From assembly GCA_947624375.1 (NCBI GenBank), contig CANQKD010000035.1, positions 1 to 40,985 of the forward strand: 40,985 bases of DNA. Direction: 5' to 3'. The notes beneath the pieces are model-generated. The model was not told the origin of the DNA. It did not search any database and saw only the letters and a list, made by a program, of their open reading frames with translations. This document shows positions 34,106-40,985 of the stretch, one piece after another (within the stretch, counting starts at the first letter, position 1; the number at the start of each line of letters is the position of its first letter). The translations under genes and the position numbers were made by a program. The DNA comes from an uncultured Clostridia bacterium. Its GTDB lineage: Bacteria; Bacillota; Clostridia; Oscillospirales; Ruminococcaceae.

Positions 34106-34761
34106 AAGTCGTTCTCCAGCATTTCGTTGATATAGTGCGCTGCGCTGAGCTTTTCTGAAGACGGCAGGCAAATATTGCTCAGCGAACAGGCATTGCACGA
34201 CTTTGTGCGCCGCACCTTAGGCGTGTAACGGCGGTCGTAAAGCTCATGCATTTCGCGCAGGAGCGCAACAGTGCTTTTTCTCAGCTCGTCGGTCATTTCA
34301 ACCGCGCTGCGTTTTCTCGGTTCGCCGTAATAAATATATCCGCTGTCTATCTCGCAGCACATCATTTCTTCAAGGCACATCACCTGCGCGCAAAGCTGCA
34401 TTTTATCGCAGTCGGTCTCTTTTTCACTGCCGCGTTTATACTCTATCGGCACGGGCAGATACTTTCCCCCAAGAGTACGAATAAATACTCCGTTTTGTTC
34501 ATCGCGATGAAACTCAACTACATCACATTCGCCGCTGATGCCATATTCGGCAGAAGAAACTCTCATACCCCTTGCGATAATGATATTCCCTCTGTGCTCT
34601 TTCAGAGAGCTGTCATGTGCCCTTTCATGCATCAGCCTGCCGTCAGCAGTGCGAAAATTTTCCTCCCATTGCTGCTCTATATGTATGAGAGCCCACTGAC
34701 GGCGGCAAAACGCAAAATGCTGTATTCCCGAAAGCTGAAGATACTCGTCCTCGCTGTACAT
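34102..34761 (-). CDS. cas4: CRISPR-associated Cas4, RecB-like nuclease
   Basis: 219 aa. Four cysteines for an iron-sulfur cluster (Cys19, and Cys189, Cys192, Cys198 in KSCNACSLSNIC) and RecB-nuclease residues His45, Asp80, Glu107 and Lys109 (PIEYKRG) with the QLCAQ motif are all present. Cas4 trims prespacers and selects the PAM. Its start overlaps the cas7 stop (TAATG). Confidence 0.96.
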   Translation of the reverse strand: MYSEDEYLQLSGIQHFAFCRRQWALIHIEQQWEENFRTADGRLMHERAHDSSLKEHRGNIIIARGMRVSSAEYGISGECDVVEFHRDEQNGVFIRTLGGKYLPVPIEYKRGSEKETDCDKMQLCAQVMCLEEMMCCEIDSGYIYYGEPRKRSAVEMTDELRKSTVALLREMHELYDRRYTPKVRRTKSCNACSLSNICLPSSEKLSAAHYINEMLENDL

Positions 34762-35612
34762 TACAAAAGGTCGATAACTTCAGGAGAAACGCCGCAGTCT
34801 TCAACGGTTATGTCATAGTCCTCAAAACGCTTAGGCATTGCCACGCCATCTTTAAGAGCAATTTTTATGCTGCGGTGTACCTTCGCCGAGCTCACTTTCG
34901 GCGTCTTGCAGTCATGCTCCCACCAGTAAACGCGGCAAACTTCCATGCTGCCCTCGGGTCTTGCAGATGAAGCATCATTTTCAAAAAGCGTGCAGAGAGC
35001 CTCTTTTATCTTGGCGGCATCTTCGTCTGAAAAGCCCGTCTTTTCGGCAAGCTGACAGTTCATACTGCCGTTTATAACGTACAGAGCAAACGGCACGCGA
35101 TGTTTCATGCCCATGGTATCAGACGCCTTGCCCTCTTTGCCGCTTTCACCGTTGACACTTTTAGTTATCTGCATACTTACTATGTCAACAGGTGAAACGC
35201 TTACCGCCTGCTGTATGCTCACAGGACCCCTCACGCCTACCGAAACGGAATCATCTTTGAACGCAAACACCTGACCGAAGCTGCGCACATCTATCCACTC
35301 ATCGCAGGCTGTTCTGGCGTAAATATCGCGGTCGGTATTCTTGCCATTGCTAACGGCTTTCAGAGCCTCGCAGTTCTTTACCCTGTCAGCAAGGCTTGTG
35401 CAGCCGTCGTCGCAGCGGTCGTCAGACTGCACGAATATCTTCTCTCCCATATCCTGCAAGCGGTTGCGTATCTTTCTTTTGATGCACACATCGGATATCT
35501 CACCGAAGCCCTCAAAGCTTTCGCGAGGGCGGTTGCCGTTGAGTGGATCACCGTTGGGGTTCGCATTTGTTGCGGTAACTAATACTGTAAAATCGATCTT
35601 TTTGGTAAGCAT
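34761..35612 (-). CDS. cas7: Cas7 (Csd2), type I-C Cascade backbone
   Basis: 283 aa. The opening DFTVLVTATNANPNGDPLNGNRPR is the family hallmark, with GVRGPVSIQQA in the middle. Multiple copies coat the crRNA spacer in Cascade. The start ATG follows GGAGGAATGATAT, three bases after the cas8c stop. Confidence 0.97.
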   Translation of the reverse strand: MLTKKIDFTVLVTATNANPNGDPLNGNRPRESFEGFGEISDVCIKRKIRNRLQDMGEKIFVQSDDRCDDGCTSLADRVKNCEALKAVSNGKNTDRDIYARTACDEWIDVRSFGQVFAFKDDSVSVGVRGPVSIQQAVSVSPVDIVSMQITKSVNGESGKEGKASDTMGMKHRVPFALYVINGSMNCQLAEKTGFSDEDAAKIKEALCTLFENDASSARPEGSMEVCRVYWWEHDCKTPKVSSAKVHRSIKIALKDGVAMPKRFEDYDITVEDCGVSPEVIDLL

Positions 35613-35615
35613 ATA

Positions 35616-37445
35616 TCATTCCTCCACTTTCTTTGTATATATTTTGTTTGTGTAATGGTGGTAGCCGAGCAGGTATGCAGGGCTGAGCGCCGTGTTGTCC
35701 GAAAACTGTTCGATGCCCATTTTGTCCATGAGTTCATTCATCATTTTTTCATAGCGAACAGACTTCTTTCCCAGTTTGTCAAGGTAAGGTCTTAATCTCT
35801 CTTCAATTATACCCCACGTTCTGTAAGGTCTGCCCGAAAATGCGCTCCAGTATCTTCGTGCATTTGTAACTCTGTCGCCGTCGCTTTCGTAGCTGTCGCG
35901 CTCAGCAGCATCTGCCACTGCCAGCAGGCAGCCGTAAAGATAGCTGCGGTCTGTTATTGTCGGATCGTATGCCATAGCGGTGATCCCTTCCTTTCTGTCA
36001 ATGTTTTGTTTTCTTATCATACCGCAGGCGGTCTCTACCACATTGCGGTGATTGTAGCTTTTATCATACGCCAAAGGGTTGGAAGCCTTTCTGTAAAGCG
36101 CGTTTACAATATCTTTCGGCAGCGGTCTGCCCTGCGTTATGCACGGAACAAGCCGCAGAATGTTGTCTTTCAGTATCTCCTTTTTGCACTCCAAGCCTTT
36201 TGTCATTTCACTGCCGAACGCACAGTTTATTATCTCTTTCACGCTGAATGAATTTATCGCACGCTTTTTCTGCTTTGAATACCACCTTACAGCCGCGGTG
36301 TCTTCATGCCATTTTATCAGGTTTTCCATAAACTTTGAGCCTTCAAGCTCTGTATAAAGCGATACCGAAAGCCTTCCTGTCGTGGCAGCGTCAACGCACA
36401 TAAGCATTACCTTTGTGTTTATAGGCATTTCGCCATTGCTGCCCAAAATTCTTTTTCTCAAAAGTTCGCAGTATATCTTCTGAGTGTCGATAACCGGCGC
36501 ATCTTCTTCAAAAATATCATCGTCCAAAATACCCGCGCTTTGTATATCCGGCAGCGGCTGCATCGTACTTGCCCACACTACCATTGTCAGCGTGTCAAAC
36601 GACATTCCCTGCCGCTGTATCAGCCATTTAAGGGCGTTATGCATCTTCTGCGAAAAATCATACGAAAGCGCAAGCGCTTCACCTGAGCTTGTAAATCGCC
36701 CACGGTATGTAAAACCGCTGTCATCATTTGCAGAAATAAGCTTTGCCTTGTCGTTTGTGCTTCTTATCTTTGACGGGTGCTTTGAGGTAACGGGCAATAC
36801 TTTGCCTGTCGCATAGCAAAGCTGCGTGTCTGTCATCTGCGAGGCATTCCACTCTATAAACGCATCAGAGAGCGTTTTGCTTTTCCACGTCTGCGGCTCG
36901 TCCAAGCCGTTTATCCTGAATCTTACAAAAGAATCTTCCTGCGCTATCCCTGCTATCTTCACGCCGCTTTCAAGCTTGCCTGTCTCGCCGTTTAACTTCA
37001 GTACGCCGCAAGCAGCAAGGTCTTTCATCATGCACTTTTTTGAGATGTATTTATACAGGGCATCTACAGCAGGGTGAGTGTAAGAGCTTTCATGCCACGC
37101 CTGCAATCCGTTTGAATACGCAAGAAAGTAATCGCTGTTGTCCGATTTTTTACCCTCTGCAAATTCTCCGTAGTCCCCTGCTATATACACCAGCTTGTCC
37201 GCAAAAGGCATAGGATTTATACCGTTCGCACGGGCAGCCGAATCCTCTGTTACAAGAATAAGCGTATTTTTGCCTTCTTCTTTTTCAAGCCCTCGCGCGG
37301 TAACAAATTCGCCTTGCGCATCAAGCGTTATTTCTATCTGCGCATTTGCAGTAGAATGCGAAACAGGCATCAAAGCTATGCCGTCGTCTGTCTCTTTGCC
37401 GTACTGCGTTTCATACACGCTGTAGAGTTCATTCTCCCAGCTCAT
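35616..37445 (-). CDS. cas8c: Cas8c (Csd1), type I-C Cascade large subunit
   Basis: 609 aa, normal for Csd1. It opens with MSWENELYSVYETQYG and contains the conserved region with YATGKVLPVTSKHPSKIR and the YRGRFTSSGEALALSYDFSQKMHNAL stretch. It recognises the PAM and holds the displaced strand; an internal start often gives the small subunit Cas11c, which may apply here but I did not identify the site. The start overlaps cas5c by 17 bases, with GGAGGTGATGTGA before it. Confidence 0.96.
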   Translation of the reverse strand: MSWENELYSVYETQYGKETDDGIALMPVSHSTANAQIEITLDAQGEFVTARGLEKEEGKNTLILVTEDSAARANGINPMPFADKLVYIAGDYGEFAEGKKSDNSDYFLAYSNGLQAWHESSYTHPAVDALYKYISKKCMMKDLAACGVLKLNGETGKLESGVKIAGIAQEDSFVRFRINGLDEPQTWKSKTLSDAFIEWNASQMTDTQLCYATGKVLPVTSKHPSKIRSTNDKAKLISANDDSGFTYRGRFTSSGEALALSYDFSQKMHNALKWLIQRQGMSFDTLTMVVWASTMQPLPDIQSAGILDDDIFEEDAPVIDTQKIYCELLRKRILGSNGEMPINTKVMLMCVDAATTGRLSVSLYTELEGSKFMENLIKWHEDTAAVRWYSKQKKRAINSFSVKEIINCAFGSEMTKGLECKKEILKDNILRLVPCITQGRPLPKDIVNALYRKASNPLAYDKSYNHRNVVETACGMIRKQNIDRKEGITAMAYDPTITDRSYLYGCLLAVADAAERDSYESDGDRVTNARRYWSAFSGRPYRTWGIIEERLRPYLDKLGKKSVRYEKMMNELMDKMGIEQFSDNTALSPAYLLGYHHYTNKIYTKKVEE

Positions 37446-38181
37446 TCACATCACCTCCCAAAAGGTCATCGACATCCGAAAAGTTGTTTTTGTCCTCACC
37501 AAAAGGCTTTATGTTCATTTTGCGTATATGCCTTTTTATGGTGCATTCTTCGGGCGGAATAAAATCTATCACGCCGTTTTTCATTACTGGCTGCCACAGT
37601 CTCACCGTCATCATGCCTTTGTCCTCGTCAAGAACAGCTTCGTCTGCGTATGTTATCCCGTGGTACATAAGGCTGTAGGGTATCTCGGGCACATCATCAT
37701 ACGCGCCCTTACCGCTGTCAAATCCGCACGGCTCAACATACCCCTGACATTCCCTTGTACCTAGGAAAATATCACGCCTGCCGCCGCGTTCTATCATGCG
37801 CTTTGCAATTGCAAGGTGCTTTTGAAAATTGCGGTCGCCTGCCAGCTCGGGGCGGTTCATGTTCCACTCAAAATGCGCCTTGACATGATAACACACATCT
37901 TCAAGATATGTATAGTATGCTAAGTCATTTCCGCCGCTGAGTTTTATAGGTCTTACACCCCTGCGGTAAGTGACTATAGGTTTCATCACCCTTACACTGT
38001 CTACATACCACACTATTGTCGGCTTCCAGTATATGCTGTGCAATACGCCTTTGAGAGCCTCATAGGTGGGTATCATATAAGTACAGCGTTCACCGCCCGA
38101 TTTTGTAAGAACATCTGTAAACAGCGCCTGCTTGCCATACACCTTGAATTCAACACTGTTTTGTGATGTAGGTCTGCTCAT
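37429..38181 (-). CDS. cas5c: Cas5c (Cas5d), crRNA-processing Cascade subunit
   Basis: 250 aa. The start ATG at 38181 follows AAAGGAGTGAGCG; an ATG six codons earlier has no ribosome site. It has the RAMP fold opening VEFKVYGKQALFTDVLTK. In I-C systems, which lack cas6 (none is seen here), Cas5 cuts the pre-crRNA repeat. Tyr40 in PTYEALKG and Lys121-His122 in NFQKHLAIA plausibly correspond to the Tyr-Lys-His active site described for Bacillus halodurans Cas5d. Confidence 0.96.
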   Translation of the reverse strand: MSRPTSQNSVEFKVYGKQALFTDVLTKSGGERCTYMIPTYEALKGVLHSIYWKPTIVWYVDSVRVMKPIVTYRRGVRPIKLSGGNDLAYYTYLEDVCYHVKAHFEWNMNRPELAGDRNFQKHLAIAKRMIERGGRRDIFLGTRECQGYVEPCGFDSGKGAYDDVPEIPYSLMYHGITYADEAVLDEDKGMMTVRLWQPVMKNGVIDFIPPEECTIKRHIRKMNIKPFGEDKNNFSDVDDLLGGDVNELGE

Positions 38182-38195
38182 ATCGCTCACTCCTT

Positions 38196-40553
38196 TCATA
38201 AAATTATAGTACCGTCTGCCGTAGGCTCATCGGTCATGCCGCATTCGCTGCCGTAGTATCTTTCGTCAAGAGCATATACCCCCGACTTCAGCGCGAACAC
38301 CGCACCTAGCGATGCAAGCTCGTTAAGCTTCCGGTCGTTTACATTTACCATATACTGCTGAGCCTTTCTCATAAGCGCGTTTACCTGCGCCGGCGTGTGA
38401 GATTCATTCAGCTGCGCAATAAGCTGCATTGCCTCATCGTTGTAAGGCGCTATAACACCGCTGCCGAATTCATCTATCACCGAAAAATTCTGCCCTGCCG
38501 TCTTGAATGCCTGCGAAGTCATATCCGGCTGACGTCTTCCGCAGACCGTGCTTCTGTCGCTATTGAGAGAAAGCAGCTCAACAAGATCAGTCTTAGGCTG
38601 CTTTATGGGAAATCCCAGCTTCTCTTTGTTTTCGCCGTAAAACTTGTCAAAATACTTCGCCATAAATTCCACGCCGAGCATATCTGTATCGTCTGTAACG
38701 CCGCCAAGCAGCTCTCTTGAAACATCCTGCGCGCTTTTTATCTCGCCAAGGCTGCCAAGCTTTTCTTCACTTAAATTCACAAGATACACGGGGCATATCC
38801 TGCCTTTCTCGCCGTGGCGGTTGCATCTTCCTGCCGCCTGAGCCGCGCTGTCCATTCCTGCCAAAGAGCGCACTACGCATCCGAAAGAAACGTCCACGCC
38901 TGCTTCAATAAGCTGCGTTGAAACGCATATTACAGGCTTGTTGTTTTTAAGCTTTTGCCGCAGAAGTTTTATAGCCTCTCTCCTGTGCTGAGGGCACATA
39001 TTCGTGCTCAGATGCACCGTCTCAACGTCTGCAATACTTTTTATCTGCTGATACAAAGCCTTTGCGGCTGCCTTTGTATTCACTATCGCCAGAAGACTTG
39101 CATACTCTTTCTGCTTGTCCGCACACAGCTGCGCAGCATCTTCAAAAGTCATGCCGCTTTTCGTCACCGCATTTATGATTTCTGTACGCTTGAAAACTTC
39201 AAGGTCTTTTGTAATATCGCCTGTCATCGAGTTTGCATCTATAAGCAGCGGATATCCTTTCAGCTTTTCAAACTGCGGCTGAGTTGCAGAGCACAGCACT
39301 ACTGCCGCACCGCATATGCGCGTAAGATAATTCATCGCCAGATCAAACAGCCACACGCACTTTATCGGCAAAGACTGTATCTCGTCGATTATTATCACCG
39401 AGTCGCACAGCCTGTGCAAACGCCGCACAGACGATGTTTTGTCTGAAAACAGCGTGTTCAGAAACTGCACCATTGTTGTCGCGATAACAGGGCTGTTCCA
39501 ACGTTCGCAGTGAAGCTCGTAATTTTGCAGCTCTTCACCGCCGTTTTGCTCCATCTTGAAAGCCGCATCGGAGTGATGTTCCAAAAACGCCTCATCACCT
39601 GCAACACAGCGTATCTCATCGCTGTTCTGTTCCAGAATAGATAAAAACGGAGCGACATAAATAATTCGTTTCTTTCCGTGTCTGCGGCAGTATTCTATCG
39701 CAAACCGCAAAGAAGAAAGCGTTTTTCCGCCGCCCGTGGGAACAACAAGTTTGCAGCAGCCCACCTCATTTTTCGCAAATTCATAGCACCGCTGAGAGAT
39801 ACTTTTTCTTTGCAGCGCTATCTTTCCGTAGTCTGTAAATGCGCTCAGCTTGCTTTGAAGTTTGCCGTTCATTTCTTCCCAAAGAACCGCCGTGTCAACT
39901 TCTTTTTCCTCAGCCGTGCCCGACATAAACTGTGCCGTGTCAGTCCTGTCGGCATCTATCAGCATTGAGGTCAGCAGACGCTCTGTCATTCCGTAAAAAA
40001 ACGCAAGAGCCTTGTTTTTGCTGCGGCTGTCGGGCAGCGCCATTTCGGTAACAAGCTTTTTCATCGAAGCTCTTATCTCTGCGTACTCTTTCTCTGCCGC
40101 CTCCAAAAGAGCCCTGATCTCACTGCTGTACGAAAGCCCTTTGAAGTTTTCCGCTATCTGCGCATACCTGTCGTCTTTGCCCGTGCGGTAAAGATAATAG
40201 TCTTCGCAGTCCTCTGTTATCCAGTCGTGCAGCCCATGGTGAGAAAGTATCACCCTGCCTAAAAGACAGGCGGTCTTGTGCAAAGAAGCATCACCTCCTG
40301 CCGCTTCAAGCAGATACTTAGCTCCAGCAAAACAGTGGTCTATGCTTCCCCTTGAAAACTCTTTGCTGCCGCGTATGTACTTTTCAAAATCATCGGACAT
40401 TTTGCCCATATCGTGCAGCAGCCCCGAAAGCGCAGCAAGCCTTTCCATTTTCACCTGCCTGCCGGACTGCGCGGCATATTTTGCAACATTTATGCAATGC
40501 TCTTCAACAGTCTGCAAAGCGTTGTCATACTCTCGTATATGCGCTGTGTTCAA
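38196..40553 (-). CDS. cas3: Cas3 nuclease-helicase (type I-C)
   Basis: 785 aa, first gene of the cas operon. The N-terminal HD nuclease has His19, His47-Asp48 (LLHDMGK), His73 and the SHHGLHDW histidines. The SF2 helicase has Walker A VPTGGGKT (272-279), DEIQ (390-393), SATQP (422-426) and the C-terminal QAAGRCNRHGE motif VI. It degrades target DNA recruited by Cascade. It starts with TTG at 40553, preceded by GGGTGGTGAAAGC. Its stop is 14 bases before the cas5c start. Confidence 0.96.
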   Translation of the reverse strand: MNTAHIREYDNALQTVEEHCINVAKYAAQSGRQVKMERLAALSGLLHDMGKMSDDFEKYIRGSKEFSRGSIDHCFAGAKYLLEAAGGDASLHKTACLLGRVILSHHGLHDWITEDCEDYYLYRTGKDDRYAQIAENFKGLSYSSEIRALLEAAEKEYAEIRASMKKLVTEMALPDSRSKNKALAFFYGMTERLLTSMLIDADRTDTAQFMSGTAEEKEVDTAVLWEEMNGKLQSKLSAFTDYGKIALQRKSISQRCYEFAKNEVGCCKLVVPTGGGKTLSSLRFAIEYCRRHGKKRIIYVAPFLSILEQNSDEIRCVAGDEAFLEHHSDAAFKMEQNGGEELQNYELHCERWNSPVIATTMVQFLNTLFSDKTSSVRRLHRLCDSVIIIDEIQSLPIKCVWLFDLAMNYLTRICGAAVVLCSATQPQFEKLKGYPLLIDANSMTGDITKDLEVFKRTEIINAVTKSGMTFEDAAQLCADKQKEYASLLAIVNTKAAAKALYQQIKSIADVETVHLSTNMCPQHRREAIKLLRQKLKNNKPVICVSTQLIEAGVDVSFGCVVRSLAGMDSAAQAAGRCNRHGEKGRICPVYLVNLSEEKLGSLGEIKSAQDVSRELLGGVTDDTDMLGVEFMAKYFDKFYGENKEKLGFPIKQPKTDLVELLSLNSDRSTVCGRRQPDMTSQAFKTAGQNFSVIDEFGSGVIAPYNDEAMQLIAQLNESHTPAQVNALMRKAQQYMVNVNDRKLNELASLGAVFALKSGVYALDERYYGSECGMTDEPTADGTIIL

Positions 40554-40584
40554 GCTTTCACCACCCTTGTTTTATATTATTTTT

Positions 40585-40613
40585 ATTATAAACCTACAAA
40601 ATATCAAAGTCAA
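40585..40613 (-). promoter_or_regulatory. Promoter of the cas operon
   Basis: On the minus strand TTGACT (40608-40613), 17 bases, TATAAT (40585-40590), about 30 bases before the cas3 TTG start. It should drive all seven cas genes, which are packed with overlaps or gaps of at most 14 bases. Confidence 0.85.
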
Positions 40614-40630
40614 TACCCATAAAGCTTGCT

Positions 40631-40646
40631 GTACATTTATTTGTAC
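40631..40646. promoter_or_regulatory. Palindromic GTACATTTATTTGTAC upstream of the cas promoter
   Basis: Arms GTACA/TGTAC lie 17 bases upstream of the cas -35 box. On the minus strand it reads GTACAAATAAATGTAC, similar to the intergenic motif seen at 6510, 10384, 23059 and 24262. It may be a regulator site. Confidence 0.4.
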
Positions 40647-40649
40647 TTA

Positions 40650-40689
40650 AAATAAAAAGTTCGGCGTTTTGTACAAAATCGCAGCGCCG
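40650..40689 (-). terminator. Terminator of the right-edge surface protein gene
   Basis: On the minus strand CGGCG (from 40689) pairs with CGCCG (ending 40662), with inner TTTT/AAAA pairing around GTAC, followed by AACTTTTTATTTT. It separates that gene from the cas promoter. Confidence 0.7.
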
Positions 40690-40696
40690 CATTTGT

Positions 40697-40985
40697 TCAA
40701 TTCTTACCACCTTTATTTTTCTTTGAAATAAAGATCACTGCCATGGCAACTGCCGCTGCTCCTGCGCCGCCCACTATATACGGCAATACCGAGCCGTCAT
40801 CATCTTTTCTTGCCACCATCCCGACTGCCTGACTGTCGGGTCTTGCGCTGTCGTCGGGAGCTTTAGTTGAAGCCGGTATTCCTTCTTTTGTATCAGTCGT
40901 ATCGGCTCTGTCTGGAGCATCCTGATGCTCCACAGTGCTGCTTTCGGTATCTGTAGTTACAGCTATTGGCGGCAGTGAGCTGTCG
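40697..40985 (-). CDS. C-terminal end of a surface protein with membrane anchor, cut by right edge
   Basis: About 95 codons are visible, and the frame stays open to the window edge. A Thr/Asp/Ser/Pro-rich low-complexity stretch typical of a wall-spanning stalk is followed by a hydrophobic helix (SVLPYIVGGAGAAAVAMAVIF) and a basic tail (SKKNKGGKN): a C-terminal membrane anchor. An LPxTG sortase motif is not evident (LPYIV only). The functional domains lie outside the window. Confidence 0.75.
   Translation of the reverse strand, partial: DSSLPPIAVTTDTESSTVEHQDAPDRADTTDTKEGIPASTKAPDDSARPDSQAVGMVARKDDDGSVLPYIVGGAGAAAVAMAVIFISKKNKGGKN

Noticed and set aside
34102-34761. An anti-CRISPR or cas6 gene within the cas operon
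   Set aside because: All seven frames are assigned to known I-C cas genes with almost no space between them; Cas5c carries the crRNA-processing residues.
40667-40678. TTTTGTACAAAA as a separate operator
   Set aside because: It is the loop-proximal part of the terminator hairpin at 40650-40689.

Overview
The window looks like a chromosomal segment of a gut or rumen Firmicute of the Ruminococcus/Oscillospiraceae type. This rests on strong Shine-Dalgarno sites, near-consensus TTGACA-17-TATAAT promoters, secreted BspA-like leucine-rich/fibronectin-III proteins typical of that group, and a type I-C CRISPR system. Species is not resolvable by eye. Almost everything from about 10.4 kb to the right edge is on the minus strand.

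Left part (1-10.4 kb): a fragment resembling a type I restriction specificity subunit; a broken, duplicated copy of an XRE regulator; two divergent secreted proteins built from similar fibronectin-III repeats (one ends in two DnaJ-like six-CxxC zinc modules, the other carries a transglutaminase-like domain and leucine-rich repeats); a patatin-like phospholipase behind an Rrf2 regulator; the intact XRE regulator; a SLOG (DUF1273) protein; a Fic AMP-transferase; and a DUF3592 membrane protein. Short stem-loops and a GTACAAATAATTAC motif recur between genes.

Middle (10.4-27.1 kb, all minus): sbcD-sbcC; a five-gene operon of a circularly permuted ATP-grasp ligase, an alpha-E protein, a transglutaminase-like protein and two paralogous zinc-carboxypeptidase-fold proteins, the second of which has lost its zinc ligands; an mcrB-mcrC restriction pair whose McrB carries a recent tandem domain duplication; a stand-alone RelA/SpoT-domain protein; a membrane-anchored protein of unknown function; and a MATE transporter. 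Three of these units begin with a promoter followed by a terminator-like hairpin in the 5' leader, and two of those leaders are copies of each other.

Right part (27.3-40.6 kb): a complete type I-C CRISPR-Cas locus in the order cas3-cas5c-cas8c-cas7-cas4-cas1-cas2, leader, then an array of 79 repeats and 78 spacers, all read on the minus strand from a promoter at 40.6 kb. The array holds a spacer pair present three times, and near the leader four spacers sampling two loci twice. The right edge cuts a cell-surface protein with a C-terminal membrane anchor.

Defence-type genes (HsdS remnant, McrBC, Fic, RelA/SpoT-domain, CRISPR-Cas) are scattered through the window. The best candidate for an under-described system is the ATP-grasp/alpha-E/transglutaminase/paired-peptidase operon with its hairpin leader.
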